DNA of 64,000 nucleotides. It comes from Pegea sp. RAD2-039. Its lineage: Eukaryota > Chordata > Thaliacea > Salpida > Salpidae. Positions 47,051-56,838 of the stretch are shown one piece after another. The stretch lies in NCBI GenBank assembly GCA_034620365.1, contig JAQGEQ010000283.1, positions 310,001-374,000 on the forward strand. The letters are read 5' to 3'. Numbering within the stretch: position 1 is the first letter of the stretch; every line of letters begins with the position of its first letter. Made by a program: the position numbers and the translations under genes. The notes under the pieces were generated by a model, which was not told the DNA's origin, searched no databases, and was given only the letters and a program-made list of their open reading frames with translations.

Positions 47051-47834
47051 CTCAACTGTTTTGAAGATTAATAAATCACTGTTATAAATCAAACATATAT
47101 ATATTCTTAAGAAGACTTTGACCAAAAGCTTATATGTTTAGTAACGTCATTTGTATTATATATATTATCATAACTTATTCTAAGTTATAAGCTTTGGTTG
47201 CTCTCGTTTGAAATAGTTTGATATATTTTTTTAATTAATTCTTGCTCCCTATTAATATAACATACAAGTTAATTCTATTGAGGATTTTACACTTGAATAT
47301 GATATAAAAACCTGGAGATTAAAATCTTTAAAATTAAGGTTTAACATCTTGTTGATCTATTTCAAACACTGTTAATTCTTATAATTATAATATACTTTTT
47401 AATTTTTATTTTCTGAACTCATGTTATCATTTTCACAAGCAAACGCGTTTTGCCCTCGTAACTGCTATATGTAAATCAATAAAGCTTTTTCTATAGAAGA
47501 ATTTTTTTCTATTTATTTATTATAGAATTAGATATTTTGTTGTCTAAATATTGAACTTTTGTTATATAAATATTGAATTATAACCAATAATTTGTGAAAA
47601 TACTTTCTACAGTTTACAAAAAATTGTTCTTAAAATTTGTTTTTAATAAAAGTGTATATAGAACATCATAAGTTTCTAGTTAAGACTTACTAAACTTGAT
47701 CTAAACTTGATTGTTATCATTAGTAAACAAATTTTGTTCATATAAAAATAATATATCACTTAAAAGTAAAATTATTTTATATGCATACTTGAAAATTAAA
47801 AAAGTTTTTTTTTCTTCAGCCTATTAACTTGAAA
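47051..47834 (+). repeat. Shortened 5' flank of the 47.8 kb ZNF gene
   Basis: Near 47205 about 0.45 kb present in other copies is missing: block sequence ending GGTTGCTCTCGTTTG joins directly to AAATAGTTTGATATATTT. The promoter-like element therefore lies only about 0.7 kb before the ATG. The acceptor TTTTTTTCTTCAG ends at 47819. Confidence 0.65.
47131..47166 (+). promoter_or_regulatory. Conserved CRE-like and TATA-rich element
   Basis: TTAGTAACGTCATTTGT then a TATATATTA run, about 0.7 kb before the ATG of the 47.8 kb gene because of the deletion. Confidence 0.4.
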
Positions 47835-48881
47835 ATGAACTTGATACAAGGCAGCAACTTTGCACGAAAAAGAAAACTTTCATCAGATGATGATGAGAAA
47901 TGTTTTAATAATAAAACTGCAAAAAAGAAAATTTTGGTAAACACTTCTGGTGGAGTATATAGCTTGTTTAGAAGTCATGTTGATCAAACAAGTTTAAATA
48001 ATACTAAAGAAATTCCAACAACTACAAGTCTTCCTTATAAAGAGACTAACAGCGATACAAAAGCATTCAAAGGGAAAGAAAATGATGAAGAAAACAAACA
48101 ATCATCTAATTTCAAAATCAAATATGAATGCTTAGACTGTAACAAGAAATTTAAATTCAAATCTCAGCTTGTTTATCATGAAAGAAATCATACTGATGAG
48201 AAACCATATGAATGTATAGTTTGTGAAAGAAAGTTTAGTCGAAAACACCATTTGTTAGGTCATGAAAGAACTCATAATGGCGAGAAGCCATATGAATGTG
48301 TTGTTTGTGAAAGAAAATTTAGTCATAAATCTAGTCTTTTAAATCATGAAAGAACTCATACTGGTGAGAAACCATATGAATGTATTGTTTGTGAAAGAAA
48401 ATTCAGTCAAAAAACCAATTTGTTATGCCATGAAAGAACTCATACTGGTGAGAAACCATATGAATGTAAAGTTTGTGAAAAAAAATTTAGTCAAAAAACC
48501 CATTTGTTACGTCATGAAAGAACTCATACTGATGAGAAGCCATATGAATGCATTGTTTGTGAAAGAAGGTTTAGTCAAAACACCTATTTGTTAAGTCATG
48601 AAAGAAGCCATACTGTTGAGAAGCCATATGAATGTATTGTTTGTGAAAGAAAATTTGAACATAATTCCAATCTTTTAATTCATGAAAGAACTCATACTGG
48701 TGAGAAACCATATGAATGTATTGCTTGTGGAAGAAAATTTGCTCATAATTCCAGTCTTTTATTTCATGAAAGAACTCATACTGGTGAGAAACCATATGAA
48801 TGTATTGTTTGTGAAAGAAAATTCAGTCAAAAAACCAATTTGTTATGCCATGAAAGAACTCATACTGGTGAGAAACCATAG
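47835..48881 (+). CDS. C2H2 zinc-finger protein, class I, 9 fingers
   Basis: A 348-residue probable nuclear DNA-binding protein. After the N-terminal region come [64 protein letters not shown] and QKTNLLCH. The linkers are less regular than in the paralogues (HTDEKP twice, HNGEKP, SHTVEKP); Asp or Val for Gly could weaken cooperative binding of neighbouring fingers. The first four fingers and the odd linkers match the 17.2 kb gene, its closest relative. The last finger repeats finger 4 almost exactly at nucleotide level (about 48379-48461 with 48799-48881). It ends in TAG after TGEKP and the decayed finger follows. ATG 15 nt after the splice acceptor. Confidence 0.9.
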   Translation: MNLIQGSNFARKRKLSSDDDEKCFNNKTAKKKILVNTSGGVYSLFRSHVDQTSLNNTKEIPTTTSLPYKETNSDTKAFKGKENDEENKQSSNFKIKYECLDCNKKFKFKSQLVYHERNHTDEKPYECIVCERKFSRKHHLLGHERTHNGEKPYECVVCERKFSHKSSLLNHERTHTGEKPYECIVCERKFSQKTNLLCHERTHTGEKPYECKVCEKKFSQKTHLLRHERTHTDEKPYECIVCERRFSQNTYLLSHERSHTVEKPYECIVCERKFEHNSNLLIHERTHTGEKPYECIACGRKFAHNSSLLFHERTHTGEKPYECIVCERKFSQKTNLLCHERTHTGEKP

Positions 48882-50650
48882 GAATATATTTTTTTGTGAA
48901 AAAAAAATTTAGTTGAAATTCAAGTCGATTACGCCATGAAATGATGCATGTTTCTTAGAAAAAGTGAGATCATTTTGCTGGTCAAAGTTTACTCACAATT
49001 TATAAGAAGAAATAAATAGCTTTGTGAAGATCAGAGGGTTTAAAAATATAATTTTAAAAATTGTTGTTTTCAGTTTGAGCTGTTTTTATTTTATCAATAT
49101 TGGTTTTATTAATCAAATGGTCTATGTTACAGTTAATGATAATGATTTGAAAAGTTATTTTTTTTAATTGTTTGTGATTGGCGGTTTGTATTTTTTTTTG
49201 TAAACGAACTATATCTTATTTCGTTTTTATTCCAAGTTTTTCAAACCCACAAGTTTTTTATTGCCCTTTATTTATTATCAAAAAGCTTCTGTATATAGAT
49301 TTTAATTTCTTAGTTAATCAATGCTGTGCAAACTGCTGATAGTTATTAGGTTTTTGTTGAGCAATCCGTTTAAAACTTTTTAAATTTCTGTAACTTATCT
49401 AACTCTGTAACTTATTACTCTTTGCAATTTGTTTTTATTTTTTAATTGAAACTTCAGTTTTTAGTAGATACTCAAATTAATTTCAAGAAAATAAAGTTTT
49501 AATTCATAAAATCTCTTTTTTCAAACCTAATGCTATTTTGTTTATCATTTCATTTTAGAAATAAATGCTTTTTAATAAAACATATTACATCATAATTAAT
49601 CCCTTCTGCTATAGCACTAAGCAGTTTATTACCCGAATGGTTAAAACTAACTTGAAAGATTGAGTTAATGAAAAATTGAAATAATTATCTAACTTTCTTA
49701 AACTTTGTTAGCAAGCCAGTTATTATGTCAGAAGAAGAAACACTTGCTTAACGTTTGACAGTAAGTTCAGTTTAAACTATTTTATAATAGTATTATTCTA
49801 ATTTGTCAAATTAGATTTAATAATATTTCATTTTTCTTAAATTACTTTCAGTATATCTAAACACAATTAATTGTTCAACTGAATTACTTTCAGCAAACAA
49901 GATAAGACCAAAACATCTAACTTTAGATTGCCGATGCCTTTATATAATGCAATCTACAAATGCACCGAATTTTTTGACAAAATCTTTTAGTTTATCTTTA
50001 AAATACGTTTTTTAATAATCAGCATAAGTTTGTGGATGACGTAAAAAAACTATTATGTAGAATATAATTCATAAAAAAATTTTTACAAAAATATTTCAGT
50101 TTATTGTTTACAATATTAGAAAACTGGAAACTTTATTAGATAAACGAAAAGTTGATTTAACACATCTATCCATACGATGTCTTAGCCAAAAATCATAATG
50201 TTTATAATAAACATTATAAATTATGTATATAATAATTAACATTTTAACTGCAAAGAATAATCATATATATTATTACAAATGTAATAGCAATTTTTTAACG
50301 TTTTTGTAACGTTTTTTCACAATTTTTTTCAATATTTTTCAAAGCATTTTTCAGCTAATTAAAAAAAAATTAAAAAAAAAGGTAAGAAATTCTGGACGAG
50401 CATTTTGAAAAAAAAACTTTGAAATTTAAAAACTTAAATTAGTAATTCAAATATGAAATAAATAATTTTGTTTAAATGATTTAAACCTAAATATACAAAT
50501 TTACTAACTCAAATAACTCAAATTGAAAACTTGATACTACGATAAAAAATTCTTTAAAAATTACTTTTTCTAATGGTGTCATCCTGGAGTCATTTTGGTT
50601 TTTTTGTTGGTATTAGTAACTATTAATACTTGTTTTTATTATTTATTCTT
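48882..50650 (+). repeat. 3' flank of class I ZNF gene (47.8 kb)
   Basis: Decayed last finger to about 48966 (RHEMMHVS readable, A-run of nine breaks the frame), then the common flank with AATAAA at about 49012, the hairpin at 50195-50217 and block C at 50400-50620. No intact gene. Confidence 0.7.
50195..50217. repeat. Perfect 11-bp inverted repeat (hairpin)
   Basis: Arms ATAATGTTTAT and ATAAACATTAT around one base; same element as at 1967-1989. Confidence 0.8.
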
Positions 50651-50789
50651 TACAATCAGTACTACTTAGTATGATCAATGAATCGATTTAACTATTTAAT
50701 CTTTGGTCCAAGAATTAGGATGTTCGAAAATTTTCAAGCGCTCAAAATGATCAATACAGGATTAGCAAAAAATCTGACGTATAAATTAT

Positions 50790-51257
50790 AAAATAATAAA
50801 TTGATAAATTAATCTTTGTTTTGAGAATTAGGATCTCCGAAAATTCTAAAGGATAAATTGCCTTAGATACCATATTGACTGTTATGTCAAGATCTACCAT
50901 CTCAGAGACATTTGTAAGAATGTGGGAGTAGGAGAGAGAAGGAGTATTGCCTTCATTGGTTATAAAAATGCTATTAAATTGGTTATTTAGCAACTCAGTT
51001 TTATTTTCTGGTTCCATCACAAGCTGGTCGCTATTATCAATTAGGGGAGGTATTTGAGATCTCGCCTTAAGCTTGCGATTTATGAAACCAAAAAACGTTT
51101 TCTTGCAAGGTGAAGATAAAACTGCACTTTCTCTTCCCAATTAGAAATTAGAAGTAGATTTCTTGTAAACTAAACAAAGATCTTTGTACAGAGATTTGAT
51201 AGAAGGTTCTGTTTTAGTTTGTTTGTATAAGAGATTTCTTAAATGTTGAAAATTCGT
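50790..51257 (-). mobile_element. CR1/jockey-like non-LTR retrotransposon fragment
   Basis: On the minus strand, about 150 codons can be read with one TAA (51141-51143). The words LYKQTKTEPSIKSLYKDLC and VYKK, then SPCKKTFFGFINRKLKARSQ, IPPLIDNSDQLVMEPENKTE and LLNNQFNSIFITNEG follow the usual order between endonuclease and reverse transcriptase in CR1/L2/jockey LINEs: basic helical part, S-K-FW-YI-NRK-K, I-PLI, KAELLN-QF-SVF. The catalytic domains themselves are not present. This is the longest of three related relics (others at 1240-1317 and 25978-26055). Dead fragment; the exact clade cannot be set from this part. Confidence 0.75.
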
Positions 51258-51298
51258 TAAGTTTTTGGGCAAATGTGGTGTTTCGTTGAATTTACCAA

Positions 51299-51430
51299 GG
51301 CTGCAAAAGCAGACAAAGAAAAAGGTACCAGAATTGAAAATAACAATATGACTTCCATCAAAAACAAAATGAATGTTTAGTTTGTAACAAACATTTTACA
51401 TCCGAATCTAAGCTTGTCATTCACAAATTC
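51299..51430 (+). pseudogene. Family B ZNF relic
   Basis: KAAKADKEKGTRIENNNMTS and then IKNKMNV before a stop match the minus-strand relic at 53.3 kb (VAKEEKEKG, ENNNMTSLKNKNE). The first-finger remnant (FVTNI, then SKLVIH in another frame) ends abruptly at about 51425, where class II 3' flank sequence begins. Confidence 0.6.
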
Positions 51431-52360
51431 AAGTATGGAAAGATGAAAATTTGTTTAAACTAAAAAGTAACATAACTATATAAACATCTTTAAGTTTAAA
51501 GGAAACAAAATAATAATTTTTTGTTTGGCAGGTTGTTGCAATTTATGCTTTTTATAGATTATTTTAATGATTGCTCTATTATTGAAATAGTGTAGGTCTA
51601 CATTAAATAATAATGGTTTTACATTTAATTTTTTACTTTAAAATAAAGGTGGTATTTTTATGTTGTTATTTTCGTACATCTTTTATGTAAACTATTACAA
51701 AATTATTTGTATTCCTTAATTTTCAAAGTTTGTATATTAAGTATTTGTTAAAATCTTCTATTATTTTTCAACAAGTTTTTGAAAGTAATTATATTTTTTT
51801 AGTTGATAAAGGCAATCGAAATTGTGGTTACTTTTTAGTTACCCTATAAAGTTTTGTTAAATCCTTATATGTTTGCATAACTGATTATTTTTGTGTTTTT
51901 TTTTTATTATGAAAGTAAAACTACAGTTTTTAGTAATTATTGCAATTTTTATGAGAAAATTAAATAACATTTAGATTTATTTATTATTAAATAACATTTG
52001 TTTTAGAATAAAGAATTTGAAACAAGCGAAAGGAGTTAAATTATTTCAATGATCATACTAAGCACAACAAATAATGTTAAATATAACTAATTGTAAATAA
52101 TGAAAGATAAATTAAAATATGTAAAGTTGGTAATACCAACAAAAAAACAAAATAATTCCAGGATGACACCATTCGAAAACATAATTTTTAAACAACTTTT
52201 CATCGTAGTATCAAGTTTTCAATTTGAGTTTGTATATTTAGGTTTAAATCATTTAAACAAAAAATATTTACTTCAAATTTGAATTACTAATTTAAGTTTT
52301 GATATTTCAACGTTTTTTTTCTCGAAATGCACCTCCAGAATTTCCTATCATTTTTTGTTT
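51430..52360. repeat. Mosaic of class II flank and block C
   Basis: 51430-51970 matches the class II 3' flank (10440-10985), including a cut-off copy of the 54-codon frame (KVKLQFLVIIAIFMRKLN). From about 51985 it switches to block C (as 1430-1790). The joint is within AAATAACATTTAG..AAATAACATTTGTT, a short direct repeat that may have mediated the recombination. Confidence 0.65.
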
Positions 52361-53009
52361 TGAAATTTTTCCCTTTATTATTTTTACAAAAGTTTTTGTA
52401 AAATAATTTGAAAACACCTTAAAAAATAGTGTGAAAAAACTTGCGCTTATCAAATCTCTTGGTTCTACCTAAAAGTAATCGACCAATTTATTTTTGTAAA
52501 GTTTTGTTACTTATTATTCAAACTTATCAAGGATTTTTATTAACAAACTTATTAGAAATACATTTCATCACAATTTAGCAGTAGAAGATTATGGACTACA
52601 TGTGGTCTGATTAATTGTTAGATTTAAAACTAAATATTTAAACATTTTCAATCCATTTTTAACCAAATATTAAAAATCACCATCAGTTTGCACAGCATTT
52701 ATTAAGTAAGAATTTAAGTTTTACGTAGCTTATTGTAAGAAAAAAAATAGTTTAACAAAATAGATTGTATCAAACTTTAAAATTTGACAATGAAAACCAA
52801 ATAGTTTTAATAAGTAAATAAACTATTTATTTAATTTTTAAAACTTTAGATCTTAACACATTCACTTCTTCATATTTTAAACACGATAGCGACAATACAA
52901 TAGCAACATAGAAAACTTATATTAATAAACTTATTCAGTTTATTAAGCACAATAGCGACATAGAATACGGATTTTCCAAAAGATTTTACATTTGCAGATG
53001 AACAGATTC
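52361..53009. other. Low-copy intergenic DNA
   Basis: 52433-52530 repeats 11762-11856. About 52820-52880 resembles 21370-21420 and the complement of 44950-45000 (ACTTTAGATCTTAAC, then CACTTCTTCAT). No gene found. Confidence 0.45.
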
Positions 53010-53542
53010 TTTTTTACATTTGCAGAATCTTTCATGGCGTAAGCAATTTGAATTGAGTAAAAACTCTTTCACAAGAATTACATTTATATGGCTACCCATC
53101 AACATGACTTTCTATGAATTAAAAAGTAAGATTTTTCAATAAACTTTCTTCTACAAACAGTACATTCATAAGGTTTCTCACCAATATGAGTTCTTTCGTG
53201 AATGATAAGCTTAGATTTGTATTTAGAATATTTTGTGCAAACCAAACATTCATTCTTGTTTTTTAAAGAAGTCATATTATTGTTTTCAAGTCAGATACCT
53301 TTTTCTTTCTCTTCTTTTGCAACCTTAGTTATTTCTTCATAAGAGTAACTCGTACATGGTGTATCTCCTTTTAAACTGTTTAAACTAGTTTGATCAACGT
53401 TTATTTCATAGTTGCTATTAGTTCCACTAAACGAGTTTTGGAAATTTGTCTCTTCTGTAATTTTCTTTGTAAAATTGTTCTTACTATCATCCAATGAATG
53501 GTTTCTTTTTCGGTCTAGTATTTTGTCGTTCATCAAATTCAC
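53010..53542 (-). pseudogene. Family B ZNF pseudogene, fullest copy
   Basis: The only relic with the N-terminal region: [33 protein letters not shown] and VAKEEKEKG, then an in-frame TGA (53292 area). After it come ENNNMTSLKNKNECLVC, a first finger KYKSKLIIHERTHIGEKPYE, a second finger (TVCRRKF) whose last His is replaced by Cys, a stop, and a third finger remnant (NSCERVFTQFKLL). The family start ATG has become GTG (53540-53542); the next ATG is four codons in. It has the family plan (RKRK motif, VDQTSLN, fingers) but only moderate similarity to family A. It lies head to head with the 55.6 kb gene. Confidence 0.75.
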
Positions 53543-55623
53543 TGTTTACTTAATATTCTAAATTTAAAGAAAAAATTGTTGTTATTAAAACATCTGTTAC
53601 AAATTTAAAAAAATAATAATGAAACAATAAATAGTTAATTTAAAGATTTTCTTACAGAGTTAAATTCCTTATTAATTTATTTCATGTGATATAGTTTGTA
53701 AACCAATTGTAACAGTAAACCATTCACACTTAAACAAAAATTTTCTAGAAGGCTAAACCATAAATTTATCATGTTTCACATACATAATGGTATTTAAAAT
53801 GAACTTTATAAAAACAAAATTCTTTTAACATTTTAAACTTTTAAAAAATATCAGTGATTAAGTCTTAATGATAAATATAATTAACTCAATATTTTCAATA
53901 TACTCAATAAATTCAAATTTAAGTGTTGATTTTGATTTACTTAAAATGCAGAAAATAAATGGAAATGAAAACTGAAACTTTAAAAACAAAATAAAATACA
54001 GAAGAAAGTTAAAAAAAACTCAACTAAAGAAAATTAACAATTTATTTACCATTAATATATATAAAAATTGTAGGTAAATACAGATAGGGCAATATAAACT
54101 AAAAAAATTTAATTCAAAGAAATTTATTCGTTGTTTGTAACTTTAAAATATAAAATATTAAAAATAAAACAAAGTGAATAAACAAATATTCTTTCGAAGT
54201 TGGATTTTGCAGTTACTTTATAATAATAAAAAATTGAAAAGTACTAAAATATTGAGAAAAAAGTAGTAAAATGATTTAAATAATAATAAACCACAACAAA
54301 ATCATAATAGCAAAAGCTTCTATAACTTTGATATTATCATCAGAATTTGCGTGCAAAGATTGTTTTGATTCTAACATCACTTTCAAAATTATAATTTCTC
54401 CAAACTATTTTGAAGATTAATAAATCACTTTTATAAATCAAACATATATATATATGTTCTTAAGAAGACTTTGACCAAAAGTTTATATGTTTGGTAACGT
54501 CATTTGTATTATATATATTATTATGATTTTGTTTAATTATAAGGTTTTGTTGCTCTATTTTGTCTCCTTTTGTTACTTGCAAACTTAATACCAATATAGA
54601 AAACGATTGGTGTTAGATGATCATGAATGATTTTCAATGTTTTGTAAACTTATGTAGTTTGCTTAATTTTAGAAGACAATTGCTAGTATTGATTTTTGTG
54701 AAGTTTTTGCTGGTATTCCGTTTAGACATTAAATTTTCAAACTTTTTAAAATAAAAATGATTAGTAAATGTTTATAACTGTCAAAATATTAGACTTTAAG
54801 TCAGTTTCTGTTTGTTTATGTTGGCTTGTAAATTATAAATTCTATATACAGTTCCATGATATTTAAATATGTATTTTTTAAAGTTGAGCTTATCGTTTCT
54901 CAATTAAATCTAATGTATATTCAATAAGTCAATATTAAGTCTTAACTTTTGATTAGAATATTCTCTAACTATGACTAAAGTATAATATATATAAATATAA
55001 TTAATTATTGTTGTAATTAAAAATAACTACAAATAGTTTGATATATTTTTTGATTAATCGTTGCTCACTATTAATGTAACATCATACAAATTAATCCTAT
55101 TGAGGAATTTACACTTGAATATGAGATAAATAACTGCAGATTAAAATCTGTAAAATTAAGCTTTAACTTCTTGTTGATCTATTTTAAAGACTGTTAAATC
55201 TTACATTTATTACATACTTTTGAATTTTTAGTTTCTGAACTCATGTTATCATTTTAACAAGCAAACGTGTTTTGCCCTCGTAACTTCTATATGTAAAACA
55301 ATAATGCCTTTTCTATAGAAGAATTTTTTTCTATTTACTTATTAGAACTTATTGAACTATAAACAACAATTTGTAAAAATACTTGCAAAAGTGTACAAAA
55401 AATTGTTCTTCAAATTCGTTTTAAATGAAATTATGTATATAGAACATCAACAATTTCTTGTTAAGACTTTTACAAAACTTGATCTAAACTTGATTATTAT
55501 CATTAGTGAACAAACTTTGTATATCATATAGAAATAATATATCTCCTAAAACTAAAATTATTTTATATGGACATTTTAATATTAACAAAGTTTTTTTTTT
55601 TTCTTCAGCCTATTAACTTGAAA
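53543..55623 (+). repeat. Shared upstream region between the 53.3 kb relic and 55.6 kb gene
   Basis: 53543-53880 is the diverged 5' side of the relic, with an acceptor-like CTTTAAATTTAG on the minus strand as in the 40.7 kb gene. From about 53880 it matches the family A far upstream region, joining the standard flank from about 54100 to the acceptor TTTTTTTTCTTCAG (ends 55608). No separate gene. Confidence 0.6.
54481..54520 (+). promoter_or_regulatory. Conserved CRE-like and TATA-rich element
   Basis: TTTGGTAACGTCATTTGT then TTATATATATTATT, about 1.1 kb before the ATG of the 55.6 kb gene. Confidence 0.4.
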
Positions 55624-56418
55624 ATGAACTTGATACAAGGCAGCAACTTTGCACGAAAAAGAAAACTGTCATCAGATGATGATGAGAAAACTTTTAATAA
55701 TAAAACTGCAGAAAAGAAAATTTTGCTAAATACTTCTGGTGGAGTATATAGCTTGTATAAAAGTCATGCTGATCAAACTAGTTTGAATAATACTATAAAA
55801 ATTCCAACAACTACAAGTTTCCCTTTTAAAGACACTAACAGTGATAGGAAAGCATTCAAAGGGAAAGAAAATAATGAAGAAAACAAACAATCATCTAATT
55901 TCAAAATCAAATATGAATGCTTAGATTGTAACAAGAAATTTAAATGCAAATCTCAGCTTGTTTATCATGAAAGAACTCATACTGGTGAGAAGCCATATGA
56001 ATGTAAAGTTTGTGAAAGAAAATTTAGTCAAAAAACCCATTTGTTATGTCATGAAAGAATTCATACTGGCGAGAAGCCATATGAATGCATTGTTTGTGAA
56101 AGAAAATTTAGTCAAAAATCTAGTCTTTTAATTCATGAAAGAACTCATACTGGTGAGAAGCCATATGAATGTATAGTTTGTGGAAGAAAATTTAGTCAAA
56201 AATCTAGTCTTTTAAGTCATGAAAGAACTCATACTGGTGAGAAGCCATATGAATGCATTGTTTGTGAAAGAAAATTTAGTCAAAGATATAGTCTTTTAAT
56301 TCATGAAAGGACTCATACTGGTGAGAAACCATATGAATGTATTGTTTGTGAAAGAAAATTTAGTCGAAAACACTATTTGTTATGTCATGAAAGAGCTCAT
56401 ACTGGTGAGAAACCATAG
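55624..56418 (+). CDS. C2H2 zinc-finger protein, 6 fingers before an early TAG
   Basis: A 264-residue protein as conceptually translated: N-terminal region and six intact fingers, [40 protein letters not shown] and RKHYLLCH, ending RAHTGEKP and TAG (56416-56418). The stop replaces the Tyr codon of the next linker (CCATATGAA became CCATAGGAA), the same change that ends the class I genes. Unlike them, the frame stays open for 139 more codons with five further intact fingers (see next entry). The N-terminal variant [16 protein letters not shown] is shared with the 62.2 kb gene. It may be expressed as a six-finger protein, be a fresh pseudogene, or be read through. Start at the family ATG after the splice acceptor. 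Confidence 0.85.
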   Translation: MNLIQGSNFARKRKLSSDDDEKTFNNKTAEKKILLNTSGGVYSLYKSHADQTSLNNTIKIPTTTSFPFKDTNSDRKAFKGKENNEENKQSSNFKIKYECLDCNKKFKCKSQLVYHERTHTGEKPYECKVCERKFSQKTHLLCHERIHTGEKPYECIVCERKFSQKSSLLIHERTHTGEKPYECIVCGRKFSQKSSLLSHERTHTGEKPYECIVCERKFSQRYSLLIHERTHTGEKPYECIVCERKFSRKHYLLCHERAHTGEKP

Positions 56419-56838
56419 GAATGCATTGTTTGTGAAAGAAAATTTAGTCAAAGATATAGTCTTTTAATTCATGAAAGGACTCATACTGGTGAGAAACCAT
56501 ATGAATGTATTGCTTGTGGAAGAAAATTTGCACATAATTCCAGTCTTTTAAGTCATGAAAGAACTCATACTGGTGAGAAACCATATGAATGCATTGTTTG
56601 TGGAAGAAAATATGCACACAATTCCAGTCTTTTAATTCATGAAAGAACTCATACTGGTGAGAAACCATATGAATGTATTGTTTGTGAAAAGAAGTTTAGA
56701 CTAAGAACCCATTTGTTATGCCATGAAAGAACTCATACTGGTGAGAAACCATATGAATGTCTTGTTTGTGAAAAAAAATTTAGTCAAAAATCTGGCCTTG
56801 TATGTCATGAAAAAACTCATAATAATCATGAAAGTTAA
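56419..56838 (+). pseudogene. In-frame continuation of the 55.6 kb gene after TAG, 5 fingers
   Basis: In the same frame as the preceding coding region, 139 codons without a stop give fingers [32 protein letters not shown] and QKSGLVCH and the tail EKTHNNHES before TAA (56836-56838). All zinc ligands are kept, which means that the TAG is recent or is tolerated. Finger QRYSLLIH is a copy of the finger 168 nt (two 84-nt units) upstream, nearly identical from 56419 to about 56510. The 3' end is of class II type. The TAG is followed by G, not a context known to me as efficient readthrough in animals. Confidence 0.75.

Noticed and set aside
48571..56668. Antisense ORFs over the arrays (words like [17 protein letters not shown])
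   Set aside because: Shadow of the repeated finger unit on the other strand; periodic with 84 nt and not independent.
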